Part shown: piece after piece, positions 1 through 12,900 of the stretch
Layout of the letters: the number at the start of each line of letters is the position of its first letter
Numbering within the stretch: the stretch's first letter is position 1
Source of the DNA: Scenedesmus sp. ARA3
Taxonomy: Eukaryota > Chlorophyta > Chlorophyceae > Sphaeropleales > Scenedesmaceae
NCBI GenBank assembly: GCA_004335835.1
Contig: RWJK01000504.1
Coordinates: 28,071-92,070, forward strand
Length of the DNA stretch: 64,000 nt
Direction of reading: 5' to 3'
Notes under the pieces: model-generated
What the model was told of the DNA's origin: nothing
The model's input: only the letters and a program-made list of their open reading frames with translations
The model's database searches: none
Program-made: the position numbers and the translations under genes

Positions 1-3
1 AGT

Positions 4-250
4 GAGCCCAGGCCTGCAAAGCAAGGGGAATCATAACACAAAGATGAGTTTGTTGGGTGACAAGAAGAGGACAAAGGGTGCACTTGTGGCTGGTGCTGGT
101 GGCTGGCCATGGCTGCCAGGGAGCCCAGGCCTGCAAAGCAAGGGGAATGACAAAGATGAGTTTGTTGGGTGACAAGAAGAGGACAGAGGGTGCACTTGTG
201 GCTGGTGCTGGTGGCTGGCCATGGCTGCTAGGGAGCTCAGGCCTGCAAAA
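4..250. repeat. Tandem duplication of the kinase's last exon and its 3' splice site
   Basis: The block beginning GAGCCCAGGCCTGC at 4 recurs at 121 (117 bp on) and again, truncated, as GAGCTCAGGCC at about 232. On the minus strand each copy starts with a TTTGCAG acceptor followed by the same exon sequence. Copy 1 has a 6-bp insertion relative to copy 2. This makes the exact 3' end of the kinase coding region ambiguous. Confidence 0.9.
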
Positions 251-3200
251 TAACAAAAGCAAGATAACAAATTGGTCAGACAATGCCAGGGAAAGACGCT
301 GTGACAGGTGATGCATATGCACAAGGTGTCATGCACGTGGTGGGGAGCCCTGCTTTGGATGAGGCACACAACACAAATGCAAAGGATGGGTTGTTGCACA
401 GGCGCAATGTTGAGTAACACACATTTGTGCTCCAAAAACCACCGCCAGCAGCCTCGCACAACTGATAGCAGGTTGCTACAACGCTTCTAATGATGTATGA
501 AAACGCGGCAATGCAGCAAGCTGCTGCACTCACCAGCCACGTTGCGTGAAGAGAAGCAGCGCGGCATGCCGGTCCTCTTTGCAGTCTTCTTCACTCGAGG
601 CGGCCCGCCAGCAGCACCCCCAGCCATGGCAGCAGCAGCAGCACCCGCAGCAGCTGCGCTATAATCCACACCACCCCCATATGCCAGTTGCTCCGGTGAC
701 ACTAGGCCTGCCAGGTAGTTTGCTGCTGCAGCTGCTGCTGCTGATGGCGGCATTGCGCCGCCTGCTGCTGCGGCTGCAGCAGCGGCGGCTGCTACTGCTG
801 CATTCAGCGAGCCAGATGCTGCAGGCGATGCAATGCCTCCCCGAGTTGATCCAGGAGGAGCAGATAGGGCAGGAGCAAGGCCGCCAGATGGCAGCACCTC
901 TGCTGCTGCTGCTGCATCGGCGTGCTGCATCCGCAGCGCATGATCGCTGCCTGCCGCCTCAACCTGCTGCTGCTGCTGCTGCTGCTGCAGGCCGCTGCTG
1001 GCTGCTGCTGCTGGCGCTGCTGCCGGCATCATCAGCTGCCGCTCCGGCTGATGCACTTGGAGGTAGGCCAGCACCTGACCCTCCATGCCCGCACGCCTGC
1101 AGCAGACAACATCAAGCAGCAAGCAAACAGAACGCAGCAGGGCACAAATCAGTTTAGTGAACGAGAGAGGGAGCTGCAGGTAGGCCAGCACCTGACCCTC
1201 CATGCCCGCGCGCCTGCAGCAGACAACATCAAGCAGCAAGCAAACAGAACGCAGCAGGGCACAAATCAGTTTAGCGAACGAGAGAGGGAGCTGCAGGTAG
1301 GCCAGCACCTGACCCTCCATGCCCGCGCGCCTGCAAGGCAAGGATACACCAAGCAGCATGCAGCAGAACATCAGTCAGCTGATAATCATTAGCTGAAGTC
1401 CCTGTTCAGCAGAGGGCATCCAGTAATGCGCCGCAGGCTGCTACCATTAAACCAAAGAGCACATCGGCATGCAAGCCTCACCTTGCATGCTCCAAGATCC
1501 AGGGGTGTGCCATGAGTGCTGCCAGGCTGCTGCGCTGCGCCGCAGGCTTGACCAGTGCGTCGCTGATGAAGGCAGCCAGCCCCGGTGACATGAACTCGGG
1601 GAAGCTGGGGGCACTGCCACGGATGGCGCGGATGGTCTCATCCCGCGTGGACTGCACGCGGCAAGAATGGGGCGAAGCAGCAGCAGCAACAAACAGCACG
1701 TGAGGCATTTAGTGTTGGAGCTGTCGCAAACGGATGGTCTCGCCGCACGGAGGCTGCGCTCACATTAGCTGCTGTATGAGCCCACCATGCAAAAGGGTGG
1801 TCGCCCCTGCCGGCTGAGATGCCACTCAACAGTCCCAGAAACACGCCTAAAAGCCCTCCCTGCCAAGAGTTGCGCTCACCATGACAGAGGGCGGCCGGCC
1901 CGCCAGCTCGTAGCGCATCACACGCCCAGGCGTCAAATGCCATGCCAACGCTGCCCCCAACCCCACCCTCCTGTGAAAGTAAAGACGTCTGCACACTCAC
2001 CATGCCGAAGGGTGGCCGGCCCACTGCCAGCTCGTAGGCCAGCACGCCCAGCGCCCATGCGTCCACTGCCGGGGTGTACCACAGCTCGCTGCGCTCCTTG
2101 TTGTCACTGGGCAGGTGCTTGTCGGGGCACACCAGCACCTGCAATCGATCAATGTGCGAGGCATAGTGACGAACAAGACAAGGCAGTGCGCACCAGCAGG
2201 CCAAGCCAAGCGCTGCAATGCGGATGCATGCCTCGCGCTATCAAAGCAATCACCCTGCCAGCTAAGTTGCAAACGCTTCTCTTGTCATCAACCACCAGGT
2301 AGGCACAGCACGGGCAAATGTCCCTCATCAACCAGACAGAACAGAACAAAAACATGGCACAGGCACAACGATCTGGGCTGTTATAACACAACAATAACGC
2401 GGCCGCACCTCAGGAGCCATGTAGTCCAGTGTTCCGAGGCGCGTCACAGGCCGCTCCATGACGTGGTTCACAGCAAGCCCAAAGTCTGCGGCAGCAGCAG
2501 CAGCAGCAGCAACATCGAAAGGGTCAGGCACACAGTGCGCTGGTTCTACAGTGGTCAACAGTTCCAGGCCAAACTGCCGCAGGTATGCTGGTGACTGTGC
2601 AAGCCAACTCGCCCATTGTCACGACACACCGGAAATATCCTTGCTGCTGTTCTACAGCATCCATCGCAGGTATGTAAACAGCGCCCCAGCCAACAAACCC
2701 TGCCACGCCACCTCCCTTGCCCCCAACCCACCTGCCAGCTTCAGCACCCGCCCCGCGGCAAACAGGGTGTTCTCTGGCTTGATGTCTCTGTGGATGAAGC
2801 CCGCGCTGTGCATGGCCAGCAGCGCACTCATCATGGGCAGCAGCACGCTGGTCACCAGCTGCGCCTCAGGCATGCGGCCCAGCGTGCGCTTCATCTCGTC
2901 AAACAAGTCGCCCTGCGGAATGTAACAATGTAACACCTTAGGTAAATCAACACCACAGAGAGGTTGTCATGTGACAAAGGCAGCGCGGTACAGGCATGCG
3001 GCCCAGCTTGCGCTTCACCTCGCCAAACAGGCCATCCTGCTCAGCGGTTCTGCAAAGTGCTATGTTTGATGTAAGGCTGTACTCATAACATACAGCTCCA
3101 ACACAGCAACGGATCACAGGGCTGCTAGCGCTGCTTCTGCTGCTGCTGCCTCACAACTGCTGCAAGCCTGCATTGTGGGTGCATGTCTGCGCAAGGGCAA

Positions 3201-5082
3201 GTCTGCTAGGGCAAGCAGCGCTGGCGCTCACCCCCTCCGCAAACTCCTGCAGCAGGTGCACCTTGTCGTTGTCCTCAAAGGCGGCGTACTGCGCAGCAGC
3301 AGCAGCAGGAGCAGCAGCACCAGCACCAGCATCTTAGCACAATGGGCGATGCACGGCCGTCTTTCGTCAGCATTGGTCCGTGCTCAGCAGCAGACCCTGA
3401 CCACCCAGCAAACCCTGCTGAAACTAAACCTCACCAGCGAAATTACGTTGGGGGTCCCAGCTGCGCGTGGATGCTGACCCTTTCCAAAGCCCTCAAACCC
3501 TGCAGAACCCAAACAAGCAGCAAAACCCTCCCTCACCAGCGCGATCACGTTGGGGTGGTCCAGCTGCGCATGGATGCTGATCTCTCTCGCCACCTGGCAG
3601 CGGTTCAGCGGGCTCAGCTTGCGCTTCTTGTAGGTCTTGATGGCCAGCGGCGCGCTTGTTTTCTTGCAGAAGGCGTACCACACAGTGGAGGCGTTGCCGG
3701 TGCCGATCTCCTTGACAAGCACAAAGTCGCGCACCGCCCTGGCGAGGAAAGTTGAGATTGAAATATTTACAGAAGAGATCCTTGCTGTGAGTAGCTGCGC
3801 TTGCTTACACTGTCGCTGCTGCTGCTGCTGCTGCTGCTGGTGGTGCCATACGCTGCTGCACGCTGCTTGCAATAGCCACCTGCACACGCGGTCAAGAATG
3901 ACGCCACTGCTGACTACGCCACTTGAACCCTTGCCCCACTGCTAAACTAACAAACGCAGCCTTTGCTGCATGTTGCTGCCTCTGCTGCTGCTGCTGCTGC
4001 TGCCCCTGCTGCTGCCCTCACCATTCCGTGCGCAGCCGCATGTTGTAGGGGCACCGATCAGTCACTGCCAGCACGCGCGTCACGCCCCTGTGAGACAAAC
4101 GACAGAACGACGCACAGCACATACGCAGCAACTCAGCTGCAAGCTCCAGTGCTGCTGCTGCTGCAGCTTCCCGCACAACTGCTTGGCAGATGGATTGGCA
4201 GCCGAGCATGCTGCTGCTCTGTAGCCTGCCCTGCTCAGCCGCTGGGTGAAGGTGCACAGCTGGCAGTTGGTAGCACCTGGCAGCCTGCGCCACATGCTGT
4301 TGCAACCATTTTAAGATACTCGAGCATTCTGCAGCTCCTCTGCTTGATCAGGCTTTTCGCACCCTGTGCGCTGCAGATTGCATCACTCCGTGCTGAAAAC
4401 TGGCGCTGCTTGCTGTGCTGCTGCGGGAACTCACGGAGGCAGGAAGTCGCATTTGAGCGACTCTGGCACCCAAATGCCTGTCGGGTACGGCTCCACGCCT
4501 ACACATAATTTAAAACACATACATAATAAATATGCAGCAAGCAAAGCGCTGCTTAGAGCTTGAGTGACCTGCTATTGCTGTGCAGCAAAAACCGCCAGAG
4601 CCATGCTACAGCTGCCTGCAGGACACTGGCTGTGTGTATGCATGCAATTGCTGCTGTGCTTGTTGCTGCAGGTGCACAAATTGAAGTTTGCGGCACTGAC
4701 AGCACAACTGTTGAAGGCTGATGTGTACAGTTTTGGGTCTGTAACTGGACCTGGCAGCAGTAGCAGCAGCAGCAGCTGTGGCTGCACCTGCCAGCACAGC
4801 AGCAGCAATTGCTTCCCCCGCACCTCCTTGCTGGTACCCTGCATCACACGGTGATGCCTGCCAGGGGCTTGTGATGCTCCTGTGCCATGCAATAACGGAA
4901 GATCAGGCCAGAGTGCCGAGAGCTGACTGATGTAAGCAGAACGCCAGCAGAAGGCCAGCAGGCAGCACTGGCCCTGCTGCTGGAGTACCCCCAAAAGTCA
5001 AGCTTATGATGTTCAATACATACCCGAATGCCGATGCCGCGGAATAGCTCTCAAAGCGACTGGCAGCTGCGACGCAAGCCAT
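31..5082 (-). CDS. Aurora/ALK-like Ser/Thr protein kinase with low-complexity C-terminal tail
   Basis: Twelve-exon model: 5082-5024, 4879-4824, 4498-4435, 4087-4022, 3738-3537, 3288-3232, 2912-2732, 2485-2409, 2138-2001, 1651-1482, 1096-534, 242-31. Phases close to 614 residues ending in TGA at 31-33. The catalytic domain covers about residues 85-357: glycine loop GTGNASTV (94-101), ATP-binding Lys116 in LAIK, catalytic HRDIKPEN with Asp211, DFG 229-231 and APE 252-254, with RLGTLDYMAPE in the activation segment. All catalytic residues are present, so it should be active. Green-algal Aurora-like kinases (the Chlamydomonas CALK type) share the activation-loop style; the subfamily call is inference. 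The tail (358-614) is rich in Ala and Gln. The in-frame ATG at 5112 is an alternative start. The last exon lies inside tandem repeats, so the true end may be beyond the left edge. Confidence 0.8.
1061..1340. repeat. 117-bp tandem repeat, about 2.4 copies, in frame in the kinase gene
   Basis: The segment starting AGGTAGGCCAGCACC occurs at 1061, 1178 and 1295, exactly 117 bp (39 codons) apart. It spans the CTGCAG acceptor and first codons of the eleventh kinase exon (GMEGQVLAYLQ). Because 117 is divisible by three, the copies form one open frame, so splice choice could add 39-residue units without a frameshift. Confidence 0.93.
1874..2052. repeat. Duplicated exon end and donor in a kinase intron
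   Basis: Plus-strand 1996-2052 (end of the exon 2001-2138 plus its GTGAGT donor) is echoed at about 1874-1932, roughly 120 bp away inside the intron. The copy retains a GTGAGC donor and a diverged version of the peptide ELAVGRPPFGM. Confidence 0.8.
2868..3041. repeat. Duplicated 5' end of the kinase HRD exon
   Basis: 2868-2917 (start of the exon 2732-2912 with its acceptor) is repeated at about 2991-3041, 123 bp upstream on the coding strand. The copy keeps an AG acceptor and a similar peptide (LFGEVKRKLGRMP against LFDEMKRTLGRMP). Confidence 0.85.
3429..3585. repeat. Duplicated 3' end of the kinase ATP-binding exon
   Basis: CCTCACCAGCG plus about 45 bp of exon end at 3531 is repeated at 3429, a 102-bp period. 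The intronic copy has accumulated substitutions, for example GGGGGTCCC where the used copy reads GGGGTGGTCC. Confidence 0.85.
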
Positions 5083-6954
5083 CTCGCCAGGCCCTCCACC
5101 AGCTGGCCACACAGTTAAATTCCTGCTGACCCTACTTTAATTCATCTGCTTGTGTTATGATTTGGTAACTGCCTTCCCTTGCAGAGAAGAAAACGCCACT
5201 TCAGAACAGCAACAGCTGTCGTCCCAATGATGTTTGCTCGGCTTGGCCCTAGTGATTAGTTTGACTTTCGTACAAGATAACCACAACCAATGCGGCGAAC
5301 TAGGACCACTCTGCTTGATATGTCATGTTCGCACAGGGACCCTCGAGATCGGACCGCAATGCCGGTTTCACCGTCAGAATATACTTGATCATGATTAAGA
5401 AATTACTGTCATTTATCAGACGAGAAATTGCGTGTTACACTATGCACTCTCCTCGGCAGGGGACAGAAGCATCTGAACCTTCAAAATGTGGCTGACCTGA
5501 TTGACTAAGTCCTTGTGCGAGCGTATATGCTTTAATGTTTCAAACACACATGGTGTCGATGACTGACGCACTCACCACCAAACAACTGAGGTACTGCTAC
5601 CAGATGTCTGTCCAAGGACAGCCACAACAAGCTCCGCACCTCCACCGTTCTCTGAGCTATGTGAGAACACCAGCCGCCTGTACTTCAAAGCACAACATGT
5701 TCAGCTGCCTTACTGTCATGCATCGTACGTGCTCAACAACAGCACTGCAGCAGGGCTGCCCTCAGCGCAGCAGTGCTGCGTGACACACTTTTTACTGAGC
5801 AATGCACGCACTCACAAGCATTTCCAGGGCCCACCGCTGAAGCCTACGCAAGCATTTCAAAACATGATGCTGGCTGGCACAGTGGACATGTGATTGATGC
5901 CAGAAGGCTTCTGGCAGAAGCCAGACTATGAGACCCCGTCTCTCTGGTCTCTCAAGCACCTGCCATCTGCAGTTGCATGACAACTAGGTCCCCTGCATCC
6001 TACCTAACAAGCCAAATACGCTGCACCATACCAGGGACAGTCCCAGCAACAGCTGCACCAGGCAGCAGCAGGAAGCCACTTATTTTACGCACAGCAACAA
6101 GCGGCTGTACACACAACATGCATGACAACATTGTGGCAGTCGACACCTCGCCCACACCCAGCGCCAATCTAGCTTCCAACGTTCAAACCCGCTGCTGTTC
6201 AATATGCTCTGTGTGATGACTTGTGCCACTGTCAACCCCGCCCCCCTGCCTGACACGGCGCCTCTCTGCGGTGACTGCCTGCCAGTGACACCAGTCACGT
6301 GCTGACAAGGCAGTGCCTGCTGCAACAGAAGCCCCACTTATTTCCAGCCAAGTTGACAACAGGCACACCTTGCTCAGCCCTGATAGCAACTGACGCGTCC
6401 AATCGGAAGCCGACAACACCAACCAATGGAACCAGCGTTGCATGCATGGCATTGCTGCAGCAACAGCTATGGCTTTGAATGGCAGCCTGATGATGGGTTT
6501 GACGGTGCCTGCAGGCTGTTTTGCAAGTCGCAGACAACCATTTATGCTGGCAGGCGACCTGGCCAGACGATGCAGGAAAGCAGCTGGCGTGCAGCTGCAC
6601 AGAGCCTATATAGCGAGCAACAGTAATGCAGTTGTAAGGGGCAGTAGCTGCAACCCCTGTATCCTGAGTATGCGATGAACAAAGCACAGACACTGCTGGC
6701 GTGCACAGTGCACGTGCAGGCAGCTGCATGCCTGAGAGCAAGCCAACAACAACAGTCAATCCCATACGACCTGCAGCATAGTCTGCAGCTGACAACACAA
6801 CTCCCTCAACACTGTGATACCACCCATACCACAACCCTTTCACAACATGCGTCACAGCCCTTGCTGCTGCAAGGCACAGCTGCAATCCGCTGCACACACC
6901 AACCGCACACAAGCACAAGGGAACAGCCTCTCATGCACAACCAGCCACATACTG
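5083..6954. other. No gene recognised (kinase 5' side to DGAT1 3' side)
   Basis: About 1.9 kb between the kinase start and the DGAT1 stop, both on the minus strand. It should hold the kinase promoter and the DGAT1 3' UTR. Short open frames exist on both strands, but none shows domain-like sequence or a coherent exon series. Confidence 0.5.
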
Positions 6955-9900
6955 CTACTGCACGGCTGCTGCTGTTCCATTGAAGCCCTGCCCAGCCAGG
7001 GACCCCACTGCAGCGCTTGCAGCAGCACCTGCGCCCGCTGCTGCTGCCTTTGCCAGTCCTTGTACTCCCATGTGGGCCAGCACATAGTCATGGTAGTACA
7101 GAATCAGGCACATGGGTTGCCCAAGCACGCAGAAAGAGGCCCAGAAAATCATGTTGCCCAATGTGTCGCTTTTCAGCCGCTTGCGCATCATCTCTGTGAG
7201 GCTCACCAGTGGCACCTGACGGGGCGGGGCGTTACGTAACATGTTGTAACGTTTGGGGGAACGGCAGGAGGCGGCGCGGCAGGGGCAGCAGGGGCGGGGG
7301 CAGGTAGTTGTGAGAAAATTGCGGCTGAATACATTATGTTGTTTGCTGACGTGGCTGTGCCGCAGCAGCAGCAAGATGTGTGACAGTGCTGCAGCCATGT
7401 CAACTTTGCTGTACCACCCTGTTATCATCATGGCTATCATCACATGATTGATTTCTCTATTTTCATTTTCTCAGTCATGAAACGACTCTGAGAGCTTAAC
7501 TGGACGAGCCCCGCAGCATGCAAACACTCACGCTGCTGCTGTGGTGTATTACTTAGAAACATCACCGCCACTACCATTGAAGCATTATCTTCCATGCTGG
7601 CAACCCACCTGGAAGAGCATGCCCCAGAAGGCCCAGCCGCGCAGCATGCAACAGCTCACCCTGTTTTCATCATAATCATAATCACTAGTACTACTACAAT
7701 GTCCATCTCGTTGAAAACCCTGGAACCTCACCTGGAAGAGCATGCCCCAGAAGGCCCAGCCGCGCAGCATGCGCAGCGGCACCGCCACCGCCAGCTCGTG
7801 CATGACCGCGGACAGCCCAAACACCAGCAGCATGGCAGGGAACTTGCCCACGCGGCGCCGCATGAGCGGGAAGAACACGCTGCGCAGCATCCACTGCCAA
7901 GTGGAAAAATGTGAAGAAAAATGTGAAATGAGAAGATTAATGTGAAGAAACAAGGTGAATGACGGAATGACGGATTGCAAGCAGCCAAGGAGCACATTGA
8001 ATTGTACATCTCAGGTGCGCATGAGCAGGAGGCACATGCTGCTGCGCCGCATCCACTGCAGCGCAATGTTTTTGATGCGTGCAGCAAGAGGCAGAGATAC
8101 ATCAGTGGCGAAAGAACTGTTGGCGAAACTAGGAGCCTTGCCGTTAGACAAACTGCTTATCAAGCCTGCAACATAAGCTGCTCTGGCTGAGCACTCCCCC
8201 CCCCCAACTGTGATGTATGCACATGCACAGCAAGCTGCTCGCTCGCACCTTGTGCACAGGGATGTTCCACAGCCGCCAGTAGTCACCTAGGGTGGCCGCA
8301 TTCCACCACTCCTGCACGACGCGGCAGCAGCACAGCACAGCCGCGGCGTTGCACACGCAGCAATGAGGGCGTAAGCTGCAACCCATGCACAGCATCCATG
8401 GTATACAGGCGCTAAGGATGCCACAGCAGCTGGTGTGATGCATACTGAAGATTGAAGCAAAGCATAGCACAATTTTTTTGGTGCAAAGCCACAAAAGGCT
8501 AGCCCCCAGCGCACCTTGTAGAAGAGCCTGTCCCCAAACATCAGCAGCTCGCCGAGTATGTTCAGCCACAGGTGGATCCACCGGCTTACACATTACCAAC
8601 CAGTCAACCCCAGCTCATAAACCCTGCAATCCCGTGAACCCTTCTAAGACACCTTCATACCTTGTAGAAGAGCCGGTCACCAAACATCAGCAGCTCCCCG
8701 AGTATGTTCAGCCACAGGTGGAAGACCAGGTAGAACATTACTAACCAGTCTACCCCAGCTCGTAAACCCTGCAATCCCGTGAACCCTTCTATCGCACCCT
8801 CATACCTTGTAGAAGAGCCGGTCACCGAACATCAGCAGCTCGCCCAAGATGTTGAGCCAAAGGTGGAACACCAGGTAGAACATGACCAGCCAATGTGCCA
8901 CATTTGGCACTGACAGCCGCAGCAGCCGCTCCGTGAATCGCAGCAGGTTGGTCTCGTGCAGCGGCATCAGGCTGCTCTGCATCAGCGGCAGCAGGAACTG
9001 CACCTGCAGGACAAAGGCAATACAGAGAGATAGAGCGGTGAGCTGCAGTGGTGACAGCTTAGGTGCAGCGCAGCAAGTGCTTGTGTAGAGGCTGCTCTGC
9101 ATCAGCGGCAGCAGGAATTGCACCTGCAGCACAACAAGAGAGAAATACAGGGGCAAGTTGCAGAGGCAGCTGTTGTTGGGGTGCGACAGGTTGATCTCAG
9201 GTAGCAGCATGCAGCGGTGCAGCAGTGGCAGCAGCAACAGCACCTTCGGCTGGAACCAAAAGCCCGGCACTAGAGAGAAGGATTTCTAGCCGCAACTGTT
9301 GAGGTCCAGCACAGACATTTGCGCAGCACACATAAAGCATAGTCCCCGTGGGCAACCCAGTACCCTGTTGCACCGCGGCCTGCCACCACTTGCATGAACC
9401 CCACAGACTGCAGACTCTGCTCACTCCAACGCCAACACAGGCCACCACTGTTCAACTGCTCTACCCAACACCGACCACGCAAACGCAAGATTAAACAAGC
9501 ATCCTGTCCATGCCAGCCCCCGCCCACCTGCATGAAGCTCATGAGCAGCAGCGTGCCCAGCAGCAGCAGCACCCAGCGCCGCAGCAGCCGCAGCCGCCGC
9601 CGCTTCATCCTCGGGAAGTTCAGCTGGTACGTCAGCGTGGGAGCCAGCATGTAGTACGCCACGTCAGCAGCGCTGAGGTTTTGCGGGTAGGCGATAAACC
9701 CTGAGGCCGAGCCAAACCCTGACTCGCTGCCGCCCTGGTGGTTTTGGGTGTTGAGCCCCGCCGCAGCGATGGATGCGAACGGTGTGTCGGTTGCGGCGGT
9801 GGCTGGTGCGTCTGCGAGTGCTGCTGCCACTGCCGGGTTGTCGTGCGGCGCTGCTGCTGCTGCTGCTGCTGTATCGCTGGCTGCCCTGCTTCGGGATTGG

Positions 9901-12900
9901 CAGCGCAGCGTGGTGTTGCAGTGCGCATAGGTGCAGAGCTTCATGCAGGTCACAATGGACACCATGGTCAGGGCTGACGCCGGCAGCAGTGTTGACTGCA
10001 GCGTTGCAGCAGCAGCAGCAGCAGGAGGAGGAGGCGGGACAGAAGCACAGGTGATTGGTTGAAAGAGTGAATGCATGCTGTGGCTGCCAGTCACATGCAT
10101 GGCACTTTGCACTATGGTGGGAGCCACTGGTAAGCCTCAGCAGCAGCAACAACAGTGGCGGCAGTCGCACATTCATCGCGCACATATTGCCACATTGCCA
10201 CTTCTGTGCTGCTGCCATTCACACTCCACCTTCGGCTGCCAGCTGAAACACGCGACAATCCAGTCAACAACACTTGAAACCTGTGCCAAAAGCATCTCAT
10301 GACTCACCTTGTTGCACAGCACCATGCTGCAGGGCAGCAGCAGCGAGGCTTACAAACTGCACACACGCGTCCAGAGCTAGCAAACATCAGCCACAGGACA
10401 GCAAAGCCAGGCTGCCACAAGTCTGCATTGATGTGGACAGTGGCAGCCAATCTGCCGGTTTGCCACACACATACATGCCCCTGCTGCACAAAACCTCCAT
10501 CTATCAATTCCAACCAGCCACAAGCCATGCAAGATTGCAACATGACACACAGCACTGCTGGCATCACTCACCTTGTTGCACAGCACCATGCCGCAGGGCA
10601 GCAGCAGCGAGGCGCCCACATTCAAGACGTTGAGCAGGAACAGCAGCCACTCGTGCAGCGCAGCAGCAGACGCAAGCCGCCGCAATGCTGCTGCAGCAGC
10701 AACATCCTTCTTCATCAGGCCCGACCGCAGCTGCAGAGCAGCAGCAGCAGCAGCCGTGGCGGCAAAAGCAGCAGCAGCAGCAGCAGCAGCAGCAAGAGTC
10801 AGCTGCCTTGTCAACAAACACAGCATAGCAGGGCTTGTGCTGGCGCACCCAGCAGGCATACATATATACACAACAGCCACAGCGCAAGCCACAAATACAT
10901 CATCCTACAAGCAGCTCATGTTGCACACACAGTAACTACACAAACCACAAGTCCCAAATCTGCCCGCTCACCCGTGCTTCGCGCTGCAGCAGCACCACCC
11001 CCAGCCGCTCAATGCCCAGCGCAGCCAGGTAGAAGCCCATGCAGCCCAGCACTGCCACCCAGGTGACAGCGTCATCAGGGCTGCCTCTGCCCCGACAAAT
11101 CATGCTCACTGCCACACGCAACCAAAGCTCAAGACACACACACAAACACCATGTCACAGATGGTGAAGCACGTTGAAGCACGCAACGCTAGCCACACTCA
11201 ACCACACGATAAACACCAGCCCCTTACCCGTGCTTCACGCCGCAGCAGCACCACCCCAAGCCGCTCAATGCCCAATGCCGCCAAATAAAAGCCCATGCAG
11301 CCCAGCACTGCCGCCCAGGTGATGGCGTCATCAGGGCTGCTGAGGCCGCGCAGTGCCGCCTGCATGGAGGCCGGATCAACCTTGGCCTTCCAGCCGTAGG
11401 TGAAGATGTTGGACATGATCAGCCTGCAGTAGACACACAGCAGCAGCAACAGCCGCAGCAGCAGCCACAGCAGCGGCAGCACATGGTGAGTGGTGTAACA
11501 CCACGTTCGCCTGCATGGAGGCTGGATCAACCTTGGCCTTCCAGCCGTAGGTGAAGATGTTGGACATGATCAGCCTCCAACAAACACAGCAGCAGCAGCG
11601 CAGGTCCAGCATTCATTGCCACATCTGATGCTTCAAGTACATGTACTACATGTTAGTGACGCACCTGATGTTGGTGGCCAGCAGCACCACCACGCCCAGG
11701 TTCAACATCCAAACATCCAAACATAATTGCAGGCTGAAGCAGCAACATGTTTTGCAGAAACTGAATTGCATGTTGAGCACCTAGTACATGTAACACACCT
11801 GATGTTGGTGGCCAGCAGCACCACCACGCCCAGGTTCAGCAGCCCCTCGTGCCGCGAGATGCGCCAGTCATCCTGCCACGTCAGCACCGAATCCTTCACC
11901 ACAGTGTGCACCGCAGACGCACCATCCAGCTGCTGCCGCCGAGGCCTGCTGCCGCCACCTGCCTTGCTGCCACCCCCTGCTGCTGCTGCTGCTGCTCCTG
12001 CTGCTGCCGCATCCACTGCTGCTGGCGCCGCATCCCCTGCTGCTGCTGAAGTGAGGCCGTCAGGGCCGGCGGCGGGAAGGCCTGAGGTTGAGGTTTGGGC
12101 TGACAGCTGCGCACTGACAGCTGTACTGCCTACTGCTGCGAGCTGCGGCTGTACTGCCTCGTCCAAGCTGAGGTGGGTTGTCAGTTCAGCGGCAGGCGCT
12201 TCGTCATCGTCATCGGCTGTGTCGCCGCCCACCACCCACCTGCACAAGAAGTGCGGAGTAAAGTGCAAAGGTTCACACAGGTTTCAGGGTTTGATGGTCA
12301 GCCTCAGGTTCTAGAGCCCGGGTCGGACTTTGAAAATGACGCTGACTGACCCTGGCACTGGGGCGATGCTTCACCACTGATTGCATGTTGCACAGCTGGC
12401 TCCGCCATACCATGCGTCAATGTTGCAGCACAGGTTTGCTGCTCTTGCAAGCTGAGATTGCAGACTATGACTGCACAGCATGAGCAGCAGCAGCCCCGCA
12501 CCTCCTGTTTGAGTATGTGCGGGACAGCATGCGCCGCAGCTGCTGCAGGTGCGTGCCACCAGGGCCAACCTGGGAGCCCTGCCGCTGCTGCTGCTGCTGC
12601 TGCTGCTGCGGCTGCTGCTGCTGCAACACCTCCCCCACACTCTCCCCTCCATGGAAAGTAGCCGGCCTACGCAGCTTCACTTTCGGCCCTGTAGCAGTAC
12701 CCACTGCGCTGTCATCAACTGCTGCAGCCTTCTTTCCTGCTGCCCCTGGTCCCGCCGGCGGCTTGTGCGCTGCATGCTGCGGCCGCACACGCACCACACT
12801 GATGTCGCTATCCATGCTGTCAGCCGGCGACTGCGGCCGGTAACTCAACGCCCTGCCAAACGACAGCAGCCGCTGCCGCAGCCCTAGCCCACCACCATCT

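Noticed and set aside
546..1157. Long plus-strand open frame rich in Gln, Leu and His opposite the kinase tail
   Set aside because: It is the complement of CAG/CTG-coded Ala/Gln exon sequence on the minus strand; composition explains the openness and no protein-like features remain.
8011..8286. Minus-strand frame 8011-8286 as a DGAT1 exon
   Set aside because: It contains a good acceptor and a WMRR start but then departs from the family; the complete exon is 7732-7893, so this is a decayed copy.
12465..12661. Plus-strand poly-Ala/poly-Leu frames opposite the DGAT1 linker
   Set aside because: Trinucleotide tracts are open in several frames; the minus-strand frame is phased with PH and MBOAT exons.
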